A stretch of DNA of 64,000 bases from Hippea maritima DSM 10411 (GTDB lineage: Bacteria; Campylobacterota_A; Desulfurellia; Desulfurellales; Hippeaceae), in NCBI RefSeq assembly GCF_000194135.1, contig NC_015318.1, positions 386,501-450,500 on the forward strand. The letters are read 5' to 3'. Position 1 is the first letter of the stretch; the number at the start of each line of letters is the position of its first letter. The translations under genes were made by a program, and so were the position numbers. Shown one piece after another: positions 54,828 to 64,000 of this stretch. The notes beneath the pieces were generated by a model. It did not search any database, was not told where the DNA came from, and was given only the letters and a program-made list of their open reading frames with translations.

Positions 54828-56187
54828 GAAGCAGATAGAGAAGTTAAAAAATAAACTTGAATATAAAAACGGCAGTGGCTGGAAAGGCGAGTCATATAAG
54901 AATGAGGTTTTTGAGTTTTCTGAAAAATATAAAGAGTTTATAGGCTGTTGCAAAACAGAAAGGGAAACAGTTAGATTCGTTGGAGATGAATTTAAAAAAA
55001 GGTCAAAGAAAAGTGATTTCTTTATGGTAAACAGGGGTAAGAATGTAGCCCTTGTTAGACTTGGAGATAAATTCGGTATGAAACTGGTGGCAAGCCACAT
55101 AGATACACCAAGAATAGATCTAAAACAGAATCCTTTGTTTGAGGATGTTGGTATTGCTATGTTCCATACCCACTACTACGGTGGCATAAAGAAATATCAA
55201 TGGTTTAATATACCTCTTGCTATCCACGGTGTTGTTGTTAAATCGGATGGTGAGATTTTAGAGATTACTGTGGGTGAAGATGATAACGATCCAGTTTTTA
55301 TTATACCTGACCTTTTACCGCATCTATCCCATAAGATTATGAACGATAAGAAGGTAAAAGATGCATTTGATGCCGAAAAAATGAACCTAATTGTTGGTAG
55401 TATACCCTTAGACGATGATGAAAAGGATACGGTTAAGCTCAGCGTACTTAAGATTTTAAATGAAAAATATGGTATAGTTGAGGAGGATTTTATATCTGCT
55501 GAACTATCAGTAGTGCCCTCATTTAAGCCCAAAGATGTAGGTTTTGATAAGGGGCTTTTAGCCGCATACGGACATGACGATAGGATATGCGCTTTTTGCT
55601 CTAAAGAGGCCTTTTTTAAGTCTCAGGTTAATTCAAAGACAATTGTTGCCCTTATGATAGACAAAGAGGAGATAGGTTCAGATGGTAATACAGGTGCAAA
55701 ATCAAGGTTCTTATTGGATGTAGTTGTTGAGATACTAAAGAAACAAGGGATTGAACCCAATTTTGAGCATATAGGTGAGTTTTTGAAAAAGTCTGAGGTT
55801 CTGAGTGCTGATGTTAACGGTGCTGTTAATCCAATGTATAAAGAAGTTCACGAGAAGGACAATGCAAGTTATATAAACCACGGCGTTGTTTTGACTAAAT
55901 TCACCGGACATGGTGGTAAATATATGGCAAACGATGCTCACGCTGAATTTGTTGGCAAGATAAGGAGAATATTTAACAATGCTGGGGTTAACTGGCAGAT
56001 TGGAGAGCTTGGTAAGGTTGATGAGGGTGGAGGAGGAACGATAGCAAAATACTTGGCCGCTTGGAATATGGATGTTGTTGATTGTGGTCCAGCTTTGATA
56101 TCTATGCACTCTCCATATGAGATAGCATCAAAAAGTGATTTGTTTGAGACATATAAAGCCTACAAGGCTTTCTTTGAAAGTGATTAA
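54820..56187 (+). CDS. M18-family aminopeptidase
   Basis: Zinc aminopeptidase, 455 residues. Metal ligands appear in ASHIDTPRIDLKQNP (about residue 83), DDRICAF, DKEEIGSDGNTGAKS (about 288) and the C-terminal SMHSPYEIASKSD (about 427). It is the clostridial/thermophile branch of M18, related to ApeB. ATG at 54820 lies 5-6 bases after GGAGGG. Its stop overlaps the next start by one base. Confidence 0.92.
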   Translation: MDKKQIEKLKNKLEYKNGSGWKGESYKNEVFEFSEKYKEFIGCCKTERETVRFVGDEFKKRSKKSDFFMVNRGKNVALVRLGDKFGMKLVASHIDTPRIDLKQNPLFEDVGIAMFHTHYYGGIKKYQWFNIPLAIHGVVVKSDGEILEITVGEDDNDPVFIIPDLLPHLSHKIMNDKKVKDAFDAEKMNLIVGSIPLDDDEKDTVKLSVLKILNEKYGIVEEDFISAELSVVPSFKPKDVGFDKGLLAAYGHDDRICAFCSKEAFFKSQVNSKTIVALMIDKEEIGSDGNTGAKSRFLLDVVVEILKKQGIEPNFEHIGEFLKKSEVLSADVNGAVNPMYKEVHEKDNASYINHGVVLTKFTGHGGKYMANDAHAEFVGKIRRIFNNAGVNWQIGELGKVDEGGGGTIAKYLAAWNMDVVDCGPALISMHSPYEIASKSDLFETYKAYKAFFESD

Positions 56188-58292
56188 TGAGCAAGCAAGA
56201 ACAATTTCTAAAAATAATAGAGGGACTACATAACTGCGCCAACCGCCGTGATGGGTGGAGTCCTATATTAAAAAATATAGCCGAGTTTTTCAATGTAAGC
56301 TCTGCTTTCTTTGCCGAAATTATAGATGAGAATGTTATGGAATGTTATTCATCTGAAGAGGAATACAACAACTGTAAAATTCCAAAGATGTCTGTAGCAT
56401 CAGAGACAATAAAGACTAAAGATAGTATAGTTGTAATGGATTATGAAAATAGTAAATATTCAGATGGCTTTTGGTCTGATAAAGGTGTTAAATGCATAGC
56501 CAGTGTTCCGGTTATTTTTTCTGATAGGGTTTTTGGCGCATTACAACTCGTTAGATTTGATGAGTCTAAGAAGTTCTCCGCAAGACAACTTGAGCTTTTA
56601 AAGGCCATAGCCAGGGTTATGTCTTTTGCTCTCTATTATCATGCCAAAGCCAAATCGACCGATACTATACTATCCTTGATGCTTAAAGAGTTTGAGTTTT
56701 TTTATAACCAGAAGCTTCCAGATTATTTTGATAAAATAGAGCTTGAAAGATGGATTTCATCCTATCTAAAAAACATATTGAATATTACAAAGGCTACAGC
56801 TGTGGGGTTTGTCTTTCCTGAGGAAAATATCTATGCTGTTGTTAATAAAACAAACAATAATTCAAAAAATATATTTTATACCGATAACGATGAGGTTAAG
56901 GACTGGATTTTATATAAAATGTGGGAAAAATCCATAGGTGATGTTATAGAGGCAAGCCAGCTTGAGGATTATGGCATTACACATTCAAATTTAATGAGAA
57001 ATTTTCAGATAAAATCGGCACTTTTTGTCCCTGTAAAATACAACGATAGGGTAATTGTGGCTATGGGGTTTGGTTTCAGTGAGCCTATAAATATAGACCA
57101 CGATTTTAAGCTTGCCCTACAGAATTCCGCAGCTCATCTTGCATTTATGCTTGTTGCCGCAAAAAACCTATCCACGCTCAACAACAAACTCATAGATACT
57201 GAGGAGAGTTTTCTTGAATCGTTTATTTTAATGATGGAAGCTAGGGACGTATATACCAAAGGTCATTCAAAGAGAGTAGCTTTATACGCAAAAGCCATAG
57301 CAAAAGCTCTTGGATATTCTCAAAAGGACCAGGATTTAATATATTTGGCAGGGATCCTTCACGATATAGGTAAAATTGGGATTCCAGATAACATACTTCT
57401 AAAGCCGGGTAAACTGACACCTAACGAGTATAGAATAATAAAAAATCACGCTGAGTTTTCTTATCAGATAATAAAAAACATAAAAAAGTTTGAGGATATA
57501 GCTGAGTTCGTCAGGTATCACCATGAAAGGTGCGATGGTAGCGGCTACCCAAAAGGTTTGATGTGCGATGAGATACCAGAGGGTGCAAGGATTTTGGCTA
57601 TAGCAGATGTATTTGATGCCATAACCTCAACAAGACCTTACAGAAAAAAGCTTTCTGTGGATAGAGCTTTAGATGTATTGATTGAAATGGGGAAGGGGCT
57701 TGACCAGAGTATAGTCGCAAAGGTGCTTGAAGTTTTGAGGGAAAGTTACTATCAGATAGAGGATTATCAAGAAAGTAGGGAGTTTGTGCCTGAAGAGATA
57801 GAGGAAATAAGAAAGCGTATATTCACAACTGATTATATGACAGGTCTTTTAAGGAGAAAACAATTTATAGAGAAAGCATCAAAGTATATTGATGAACATA
57901 GGAAATTCTGGGTTTTTTATTTTGATATAAAAAATTTAAGCTACCTAAACTACAGTTATTCAATGGATATAGGCGATAAGATTATAATACATACGGCTGA
58001 AGCGTTAAAATCATTAAAAGAGGTTAAATTATTAGCCAGAGTTGAACCTGATGCTTTTTATTTTGTTTATGAAAGTGATATAGAGCCGGCTGTTTTTGCT
58101 GTAGATATAAAAAAGCATGTTAAAGCTTATGTTACAGAGCAGCTGTCCAAAGAAGAATTCTTTATGAGTAGCTGGAGGAGAGTAATAAACTACTATGTTT
58201 CGTTCTCTGAATACATACCAGGAAAAACTGTCGAACAGATGATGTATGAATGTAAGCAAAAGAAGAAGGAATTTGAGGAGATGCTCTTATGA
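56187..58292 (+). CDS. GAF-HD-GYP cyclic-di-GMP phosphodiesterase with degenerate GGDEF-like tail
   Basis: 701 residues, cytosolic. Two GAF-like sensor regions (about 5-150 and 180-330) precede a complete HD-GYP domain (about 345-520): HSKRVALYAK, GILHDIGKIGIP, HHERCDGSGYP with the GYP motif, and IADVFDAITSTRPYR. The last ~150 residues look like a GGDEF fold (TTDYMTGLLRRKQF; YMDIG) but VEPDAF stands in place of GGDEF, so it cannot make c-di-GMP. Fits degradation of c-di-GMP under a small-molecule or redox signal. Confidence 0.88.
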   Translation: MSKQEQFLKIIEGLHNCANRRDGWSPILKNIAEFFNVSSAFFAEIIDENVMECYSSEEEYNNCKIPKMSVASETIKTKDSIVVMDYENSKYSDGFWSDKGVKCIASVPVIFSDRVFGALQLVRFDESKKFSARQLELLKAIARVMSFALYYHAKAKSTDTILSLMLKEFEFFYNQKLPDYFDKIELERWISSYLKNILNITKATAVGFVFPEENIYAVVNKTNNNSKNIFYTDNDEVKDWILYKMWEKSIGDVIEASQLEDYGITHSNLMRNFQIKSALFVPVKYNDRVIVAMGFGFSEPINIDHDFKLALQNSAAHLAFMLVAAKNLSTLNNKLIDTEESFLESFILMMEARDVYTKGHSKRVALYAKAIAKALGYSQKDQDLIYLAGILHDIGKIGIPDNILLKPGKLTPNEYRIIKNHAEFSYQIIKNIKKFEDIAEFVRYHHERCDGSGYPKGLMCDEIPEGARILAIADVFDAITSTRPYRKKLSVDRALDVLIEMGKGLDQSIVAKVLEVLRESYYQIEDYQESREFVPEEIEEIRKRIFTTDYMTGLLRRKQFIEKASKYIDEHRKFWVFYFDIKNLSYLNYSYSMDIGDKIIIHTAEALKSLKEVKLLARVEPDAFYFVYESDIEPAVFAVDIKKHVKAYVTEQLSKEEFFMSSWRRVINYYVSFSEYIPGKTVEQMMYECKQKKKEFEEMLL

Positions 58293-59686
58293 TAGATAGG
58301 GTTATTGAAATTTTTGAAGAGATATCTAATATTCCGCGGTGTTCTAAGAACTGCTTTGCCATATCTTCCTATCTGTGCAGATGGGCTAAAGAAAATGGTT
58401 TTGAATGCAGGCAAGATGATGCTTTGAATGTGTTTATAGATGTACCTGCTTCTGCTGGATTCGAGAAAAAGCCTGTTGTAGCCCTTCAGGGACATATGGA
58501 TATGGTGTGTGTAAAAAGGGAGGATTCGAATCACGATTTTGACGAAGACCCAATAAAGGTTTATAGGAATGGCGATTGGCTAAAAGCAGATGGTACTACG
58601 TTGGGAGCCGATAATGGAATAGCTCTGGCTCTGGCTATGGCTATAGCTATGGACAAAAGCCTTGAGCATCCTCCTCTTCAGTTGATATTTACAGCGGATG
58701 AGGAGATTGGTTTGATTGGGGCCTCAAAAATAGATAGTAAAATGATTAAAGCCGACGAGCTTGTTAATATAGATTCGGAAACCGAGGGCGTGTTTGTTAT
58801 AGGGTGTGCAGGTGGTGAGGATAGCGAGCTGTCGATGGATATATACAGAAGGAATGAGAGAAGAGGTGAACCGTTTAAAATAGTGGTCTCAGGCTTGCTT
58901 GGCGGTCATTCCGGAATGGAAATAAACAAGAATAGGGCAAATGCAATAAAGGTTATAAATGAGATTTTAAAGGATGTTTTTGATTTTGTTGAGCTTGCCT
59001 ATCTTCACGGTGGCAGGATGAGAAATGCCATACCAAGCAGCGCTGAGGCCTGGGTTTATGTTAAGGATCTAGATGGTCTAAAGGGTGGGATATCCTTTAT
59101 GAGTCAGAAATTTAAGAGTCAATACTATCAAGAGGATATAAAAATAGACATAATTGAAGCAAATTTTGATAAGAAACCTATTTCCAAAGCTGATTTTTCG
59201 ACAATTATAGAGCTTATAGACAAGCTGCCACACGGAGTCTATAGGATGTATGATGATAGAATCCCTATGATATCCGATAACCTCGCAATAGTTGATATGG
59301 ATGAAAATAAGCTGAGCATAGCTACAAACCAAAGGAGCCTAACAGAGGAAGGACTTGATGAGATTATGGGCATTATAGAGAAGATAGCAGGAGAGTTTAG
59401 CTGTTCATTTGATAGACACAGCAGGTACTCATCATGGACCCCCAACAGGGATTCAAGACTATTAAAAAAGGCTATTGGTCTGTGGAGTGAAATGTATAAG
59501 CAAAAGCCCATGGTTGAGGTTATACATGCAGGTTTGGAGTGTGGCATAATAGGTTCAAAAAAGAAGGGAATAGATATGATTTCTTTGGGGCCGAATATAG
59601 AGAATGCCCATACACCGGATGAGAGGTTGAGCATCTCATCCACCGAAAGGGTTTATAAATTTATTTGTGAGCTTTTGAAGAGATGA
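58289..59686 (+). CDS. pepD: Aminoacyl-histidine dipeptidase (M20, PepD)
   Basis: Zinc dipeptidase for Xaa-His and related dipeptides, 465 residues. Metal ligands: LQGHMDMVC (about residue 77), GADNGIALA (about 115), ADEEIGLIGA (about 145) with the general base Glu, and VIHAGLECGIIG (about 412). Overlaps the HD-GYP gene by 4 bases (ATGA) and mobB by 4 bases. Amino-acid scavenging is the likely role. Confidence 0.94.
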   Translation: MIDRVIEIFEEISNIPRCSKNCFAISSYLCRWAKENGFECRQDDALNVFIDVPASAGFEKKPVVALQGHMDMVCVKREDSNHDFDEDPIKVYRNGDWLKADGTTLGADNGIALALAMAIAMDKSLEHPPLQLIFTADEEIGLIGASKIDSKMIKADELVNIDSETEGVFVIGCAGGEDSELSMDIYRRNERRGEPFKIVVSGLLGGHSGMEINKNRANAIKVINEILKDVFDFVELAYLHGGRMRNAIPSSAEAWVYVKDLDGLKGGISFMSQKFKSQYYQEDIKIDIIEANFDKKPISKADFSTIIELIDKLPHGVYRMYDDRIPMISDNLAIVDMDENKLSIATNQRSLTEEGLDEIMGIIEKIAGEFSCSFDRHSRYSSWTPNRDSRLLKKAIGLWSEMYKQKPMVEVIHAGLECGIIGSKKKGIDMISLGPNIENAHTPDERLSISSTERVYKFICELLKR

Positions 59687-60189
59687 GACCGTTTTTTATT
59701 GGGTTTGTTGGCCATTCCGGTATGGGTAAGACAACCCTAATAGAGAAGTTGATAAAGCGTTTTTCTCAAGACGGGTATGTTGTTGGTGCCATAAAGCATG
59801 ATGCCCACGAATTTGAGATCGACTATCCGGGTAAGGACTCATACAGAATGAAACATGCGGGGGCAAAGCGGGTGGTTTTATCCTCGGCGCAGAAGTTTGC
59901 CTTGATAGAGGATAGGGATGAGGAAAAGGATTTAGACCAGATAAAGGAGCTTTTTGACGATTGCGATATTGTGTTTGTTGAGGGGTATAAGCTTGGTGAT
60001 ATAGTCAAGATTGAGGTTCACAGAAAAGAAAAGGGAGATAATTTGCTCATCAATCAGGGAGTTGAAAATATAGTCGCCGTTGCATCGGATGAAAAACTCA
60101 ATTTGCCTGTTAAGTGCTTTGATATAGACGGTATTGATGGCTTGGTTTCTTTTATAAAGACCTTCTTAAAACACAATGAGAATACTTAA
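59683..60189 (+). CDS. mobB: Molybdopterin-guanine dinucleotide biosynthesis adaptor MobB
   Basis: 168-residue GTPase that assists MobA in making bis-MGD. P-loop GHSGMGKTTLIEKL lies at about residues 11-24; IKHDAHEFEID and the Walker B-like DIVFVEGYK (about 95) are typical. The cofactor is needed by the PsrA-like enzyme elsewhere in the window; moaA lies 3 kb downstream in the same run of genes. Confidence 0.93.
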   Translation: MRPFFIGFVGHSGMGKTTLIEKLIKRFSQDGYVVGAIKHDAHEFEIDYPGKDSYRMKHAGAKRVVLSSAQKFALIEDRDEEKDLDQIKELFDDCDIVFVEGYKLGDIVKIEVHRKEKGDNLLINQGVENIVAVASDEKLNLPVKCFDIDGIDGLVSFIKTFLKHNENT

Positions 60190-61216
60190 CATAGAATCGG
60201 CCACTAACTTTTCCGGTGGCGTTAATCAGACGATTATAAACTGCCTGGGCTTGAGAGATAGGGGGCATGAGGTTTACCTTGCCTGTGTTTACAATTCCCC
60301 TATACATAAAAGATTAAAGAATGAAGGAATAGGCTTTGTATTTATTGATGAAGACAGGGTTCTGTATTCTGCTGGGGTTATTAGAGGTTTTTTAAAGAAC
60401 AACCGTATCGACATTGTGCATACGCATCATTCTAAAGGTCATGAAATAGGCTTGTGGGCGTTGATGTTTAGGAAAAAGGAGAAACTTGTTGTTCAAAGGA
60501 GCGTTCTATTTCCCACAAGAAACCTGTTTAAATACCTAAACCCACGCATAGACCTATTTATTGCGAATTCAAATGCCGTAAAAGATGTTCTGGTCAAGCA
60601 TTTTGTGAACCCCAGCAAGGTAAGGGTTGTCTATTCTGCTGCAAATGCGGATAGGATTAGAAGAATCGACAGAGAAGAAATTAGAGAAAGGTTTGAATTT
60701 AAGGGTTTTGTCTTTGGTGTTGTTGGCAATTATTCCCATTTTAAAGGGCATGATCTATTGCTTGAAGCTTTTTTTAGTCTTGGTGATAACAGCTCCATGC
60801 TTGTTTTGATCGGTAAGGATACAGAAAAACTAAAAACTAAGGCCGAGGCTTTGGATATATCGGATAGGGTTAAGATATTGGGTTTTAGGCCTGATGCTGT
60901 TGAGATTATGAATGGGTTTGATGCTTTGGTTGTGCCGTCTTTTAAGGAGAGCTTTCCAAATGTTGTTATAGAGGCTTTTCTTCTGGGTATTCCCGTTGTG
61001 GGGAGTGCTGTTGGCGGCGTTGTTGAGCTTTTATCTCAAAACAGGGGTGTTTTAGCCCAGCCCAACCCATCCTCTTTGAGGGATGCTCTAAAAAGGGTTA
61101 TGAATATCGACAGAAAACCTATGATTGATAGGGCTTATAGGTTTGCTTTGGATAACCTTCTAAAGGAGAAAAAGATAGAAAGGCTTGAGACTGTGTATAA
61201 GGAGCTTTTAGAATGA
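60176..61216 (+). CDS. Glycosyltransferase family 4
   Basis: Cytosolic GT-B enzyme, 346 residues. N-terminal SGGVNQTIINCLGL gives the acceptor side, and VVPSFKESFPNVVIEAFLLG (about residues 244-263) is the GT4 E-x7-E donor motif. Neighbouring lpxL-like and gmhB genes point to lipopolysaccharide core assembly. The acceptor sugar is unknown. It overlaps mobB by 14 bases and the acyltransferase by 4. Confidence 0.88.
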   Translation: MRILNIESATNFSGGVNQTIINCLGLRDRGHEVYLACVYNSPIHKRLKNEGIGFVFIDEDRVLYSAGVIRGFLKNNRIDIVHTHHSKGHEIGLWALMFRKKEKLVVQRSVLFPTRNLFKYLNPRIDLFIANSNAVKDVLVKHFVNPSKVRVVYSAANADRIRRIDREEIRERFEFKGFVFGVVGNYSHFKGHDLLLEAFFSLGDNSSMLVLIGKDTEKLKTKAEALDISDRVKILGFRPDAVEIMNGFDALVVPSFKESFPNVVIEAFLLGIPVVGSAVGGVVELLSQNRGVLAQPNPSSLRDALKRVMNIDRKPMIDRAYRFALDNLLKEKKIERLETVYKELLE

Positions 61217-62031
61217 GGTTTGTTTATGGTTTTTTAAGGCTTTGGCCTCTTTGCTGTCTGAAAGCTCTGTTTAGGACAGTCGTTTTGCTTGTTTACCTTA
61301 TCCTGTCAAAGCGCAGGAGGATTACGCAAAACAACATACGGTATGCCATAGGGGGTGATTACAAAAAACTGGCCTTGAGAAGCTATCTGTATTTCGCCGA
61401 TATGGTTGCCTTTAATGTGAAATACCTTCAGAACAGGGCTTTCATAGAAAAACACTTCAATATAGAGGGCTATGAAAATTATTTAAAGGCAAAGTCTTTA
61501 GGGAGAGGGGTTATATTTACTACTGCCCATTTTGGCAACTGGGAGATGCTTGTCTGCGCTTTTGCTGTGCTTAAGGAACCTATAAATATCATGGTAAGAC
61601 CAATTGATAACAAAAGCGTCGATGAGCTTGTAGAATCTATTCGGTCATCCTGCGAAAATAAGGTGTTATCCTCACGTATGAGTGCTTTTGAGTTCATCAG
61701 GATGTTAAAAAAGGGTGAGGTTTTAGGTATTCTGATAGACCAGGCAGGTGGTGATGGTTCTTTTAAGGTGAATTTTTTTGGCAGAAAAGCCAAGGTTAGT
61801 GAGAGCGTAGGGGTATTTGCTTGCAAGCTCGGTGTGCCTGTTTTACCTGCTTATTTAAAAGAAGAGAATAATAGCTTTACAATAGTGATCGAGAAGGCTA
61901 TCCTATGCGATAGGGATAAACCCAAAAGAGAGGCTATTCAGGAGGTTATGGATAGGGTTTATGAGCGGTTTGAGGCATGGATCAAAAGCCAACCACATAA
62001 GTATTTCTGGATGCATAACAGGTGGAAGTAA
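61213..62031 (+). CDS. Lipid A acyltransferase (LpxL/HtrB family)
   Basis: Inner-membrane late acyltransferase of lipid A, 272 residues. One N-terminal membrane helix is followed by the catalytic motif TTAHFGNWEML (about residue 103; H-x4-E). ILIDQAGG and FFGRKAKVSE follow as in the family. Shorter than E. coli LpxL (306), as in many Campylobacterota and Desulfurella relatives. Its stop overlaps gmhB by one base (TAATG). Confidence 0.9.
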   Translation: MRFVYGFLRLWPLCCLKALFRTVVLLVYLILSKRRRITQNNIRYAIGGDYKKLALRSYLYFADMVAFNVKYLQNRAFIEKHFNIEGYENYLKAKSLGRGVIFTTAHFGNWEMLVCAFAVLKEPINIMVRPIDNKSVDELVESIRSSCENKVLSSRMSAFEFIRMLKKGEVLGILIDQAGGDGSFKVNFFGRKAKVSESVGVFACKLGVPVLPAYLKEENNSFTIVIEKAILCDRDKPKREAIQEVMDRVYERFEAWIKSQPHKYFWMHNRWK

Positions 62032-62558
62032 TGAAGGCTGTGTTTCTGGATAGGGATGGAACGATCATAGAGGATGTTAATTACTTAAGCAGGCTTAAGG
62101 ATATAAGGCTTATAGACAAAGCGAAAGAGGCGCTTGAGATATTCAAAGAAAACGGGTTTAAAATTATTGTTGTTTCCAATCAGTCTGGTGTTGGGAGGGG
62201 GTATTTTTCCTCAGATTTTGTTAAAGAAGCCAACGATATCATAAATAGGATGGTTGATGGTTTGATTGATGGGTTTTATTTCTGCCCGCATCTGCCTGAG
62301 GATAATTGTTCATGCAGAAAACCCAAAACCGGTATGGTCGATGCTGCCATAAGGGATTTTAATCTCTCAAAAGAGGGTTCGTTTGTAATAGGAGATAAAG
62401 AAAGTGATGTTGAGTTAGGTATAAATGCAGGCATTGAGCCTGTGCTGATTTTAACTGGCTATGGTAAAAAATATAAAGACTCAACAAAAGCTAACTTAAT
62501 TTTTGAAAATATTTATGAGGCTGCAAAATGGATTTGCCAAAAGGGTTCTATGGAATAA
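62031..62558 (+). CDS. gmhB: D-glycero-D-manno-heptose 1,7-bisphosphate phosphatase
   Basis: HAD phosphatase of ADP-heptose synthesis, about 175 residues. The nucleophile motif FLDRDGTI (residues 5-12), VVSNQSGVGRG (about 48) and the zinc site CPHLPEDNCSCRKP (about 88-101) are all present; GDKESDVELG binds Mg. ATG at 62031 overlaps the previous stop; an in-frame GTG-type start at 62022 is less likely. It overlaps thiE by 31 bases. Confidence 0.95.
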   Translation: MKAVFLDRDGTIIEDVNYLSRLKDIRLIDKAKEALEIFKENGFKIIVVSNQSGVGRGYFSSDFVKEANDIINRMVDGLIDGFYFCPHLPEDNCSCRKPKTGMVDAAIRDFNLSKEGSFVIGDKESDVELGINAGIEPVLILTGYGKKYKDSTKANLIFENIYEAAKWICQKGSME

Positions 62559-63127
62559 TTGATGAGCGTTTTGGTTGTATTGACTCGGCCAAGAAGCTCA
62601 TAGATTTTGGCGCTAAAATTATACAATACCGATGTAAAAACAAAACCGATAGACAGATGTTGGAAGAGGCTGAGACGATCAGAAGACTCACGCTGAATGC
62701 CGGTGCTGTTTTTATAATAGATGACAGGGTAGATTTGGCACTTCTTGTTGGAGCAGATGGTGTTCATGTTGGGGATAAGGATTTTCCGCCATGCAGAATC
62801 AGAAAGCTCGCACCTAAAGGCTTTATTATCGGACTTTCCACACATAGTATTGATGATGTTAGGAATGCCTCATGCTGCGATTACATAGGTGTTGGCCCTG
62901 TGTTTGCAACCACAACAAAGGATAAGCCCCATCCCACATTGGGTGTTGAATTGGCTGAGGAGATGGTAAGGCAAAGCCCCTATCCTGCATTTTTGATAGG
63001 GGGCATAGCATTGGATAACATAGAAACCATAAAACACATACCGGCGTGGGGTTTTGTTAGTGTAAGGGATGTTTTGGCTAACGATAAAGCTCATTTTGAA
63101 AGGATGTTGGAAATATGGAACAGCTGA
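62528..63127 (+). CDS. thiE: Thiamine-phosphate synthase
   Basis: Joins the pyrimidine and thiazole phosphates of thiamine. TIM barrel of 199 residues. IIQYRCKNKTDRQ, FIIDDRVDLALLVGADGVHV (about residues 63-82), THSIDD, then IGVGPVFATTTK and LIGGIALDNI bind the two phosphates. The thiazole would come from the Thi4-type enzyme at 35 kb. Overlaps both neighbours; translation is coupled. Confidence 0.95.
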   Translation: MDLPKGFYGIIDERFGCIDSAKKLIDFGAKIIQYRCKNKTDRQMLEEAETIRRLTLNAGAVFIIDDRVDLALLVGADGVHVGDKDFPPCRIRKLAPKGFIIGLSTHSIDDVRNASCCDYIGVGPVFATTTKDKPHPTLGVELAEEMVRQSPYPAFLIGGIALDNIETIKHIPAWGFVSVRDVLANDKAHFERMLEIWNS

Positions 63128-64000
63128 TAGATAGGTTTGGCAGGCGCATAAATTATCTGCGCATATCGGTTACGGATAGGTGTAATTTTAGGTGTATCTA
63201 TTGTATGCCTAAGGATGGCATAGGCTGGAAGCCAATGAGTGAGATTCTAACCTATGAGGAAATATCTCTTTTTGTGAAGGCCTCAGCCGAGCTTGGTATA
63301 AACAAAATAAAGCTTACAGGCGGTGAACCTCTTGTTAGAAAAGGCATAGACAGACTTGTTGATATGCTTAAAAACATAGATGGTATAGACGAGATATCCC
63401 TTACAACAAACGGCAGTCTTTTAAAGAAATACGCAAAAGGCCTAAAGGCTGCTGGCCTTGATAGGATAACCATCAGTCTTGATACGCTAAAACCTGACAG
63501 GTTCAAACTGATTACACGGCTTGGCAATATAGAGGATGTGCTTGAAGGTTTTGATGTTTTGGAGGAGGTTGGCTTTGAGAATACAAAGATAAACACCGTT
63601 GTCATGAGAGGGGTAAATGATGATGAGGTGTTAGATTTGATGGAATTTGCCTTGAACAGGGGCGTTGATATAAGGTTTATAGAGTTTATGCCAACCGATG
63701 TTGTTAAGGATTGGCAGCGTTATTTTATAGGGGTGAATAATATAAGGCGTATAATAGAAGCCAGATATACCCTAAAACCGGCTGATAAAAAGAGTAATGG
63801 ACCATCTGTCTACTATAGTGTCGGTGATGGCTTTGTTGGTTTTATAACACCACTTTCTAAGGCTTTCTGTAGTGTATGTAATAGAATTAGACTAACAAGC
63901 GATGGAGTTATTCTTCCATGTTTAGGACATCCAGATAGGATATCCATAAAATCGGCAGCAAGAAGTCGCAATAAGAATGAGATTAAGAGCCTCATAAGGG
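63115..64000 (+). CDS. moaA: GTP 3',8-cyclase MoaA, cut by the window end
   Basis: Radical-SAM enzyme for the first step of molybdenum cofactor synthesis; 295 codons are visible and the frame is open at 64000. The radical-SAM cluster is CNFRCIYCMP (about residues 22-31), then LTGGEPLVRKG and the second cluster Cys in SKAFCSVCNRIRLTSDG (about 260), with a later Cys in ILPCLGHP. It begins 13 bases before thiE ends. Confidence 0.96.
   Translation, partial: MEQLIDRFGRRINYLRISVTDRCNFRCIYCMPKDGIGWKPMSEILTYEEISLFVKASAELGINKIKLTGGEPLVRKGIDRLVDMLKNIDGIDEISLTTNGSLLKKYAKGLKAAGLDRITISLDTLKPDRFKLITRLGNIEDVLEGFDVLEEVGFENTKINTVVMRGVNDDEVLDLMEFALNRGVDIRFIEFMPTDVVKDWQRYFIGVNNIRRIIEARYTLKPADKKSNGPSVYYSVGDGFVGFITPLSKAFCSVCNRIRLTSDGVILPCLGHPDRISIKSAARSRNKNEIKSLIR

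Overview
The window looks like chromosomal DNA of an AT-rich, anaerobic or microaerophilic, probably thermophilic sulfur reducer of the Hippea/Desulfurella type. This is inferred from gene content and was not tested against a database. Support comes from a Tat-exported molybdopterin oxidoreductase with FeS and NrfD-type subunits (polysulfide/thiosulfate reductase layout), a three-domain NifU beside a NifS-type desulfurase, a sulfide-dependent Thi4-type thiazole synthase, a flavodiiron protein with flavin reductase-rubredoxin, a superoxide reductase, and pyruvoyl arginine decarboxylase with AdoMet decarboxylase for polyamines.

Layout. 1-7.8 kb: antiporter end, MscS, an unknown secreted protein, the nifS-nifU Fe-S locus with its Rrf2 regulator, a MoaE-like protein, a disulfide oxidoreductase and two polyamine genes. 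7.8-24.6 kb is accessory DNA. It holds a nested transposon complex (an IS256-type element inside an IS21-type element that itself sits in an older IS256-type relic), an IS21 relic, a leftward operon of small secreted cysteine-rich proteins around a large secreted protein ending in a Kunitz/BPTI-like domain, a truncated transposase abutting tRNA-Asn, and an island with a restriction-modification pair flanked by two attC-like structured repeats plus an IS1634-like element. 24.6-64 kb is mostly core: two tRNAs, a divergent biotin locus (bioB-F-G-C and bioA-D) with a BirA-like operator, an oxygen/ROS defence operon, thiazole synthase, glycosyltransferase, shikimate kinase, EF-P, a glnK-amt-amt operon with a sigma-54-like promoter, hisS-aspS, TrpB2, the psrABC-like operon, tRNA-Gly, and a long tightly overlapping run from psiE and proS through peptidases, an HD-GYP protein, MobB, LPS genes and ThiE to MoaA, which runs off the end.

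How genes connect. NifS/NifU feed Fe-S cluster assembly, probably sensed by the Rrf2 protein. MoaA, MobB and the MoaE-like protein serve the molybdenum cofactor that the PsrA-like enzyme needs. The Hrb-FprA-Bcp-ferritin-Dfx set removes oxygen, peroxide, iron and superoxide. The most unusual points are the bacterial Kunitz domain in a secreted-protein operon with two frame-broken members, the integron-cassette-like arrangement around the restriction-modification genes, and a 443-bp near-identical tract shared by two otherwise diverged ammonium transporter genes.
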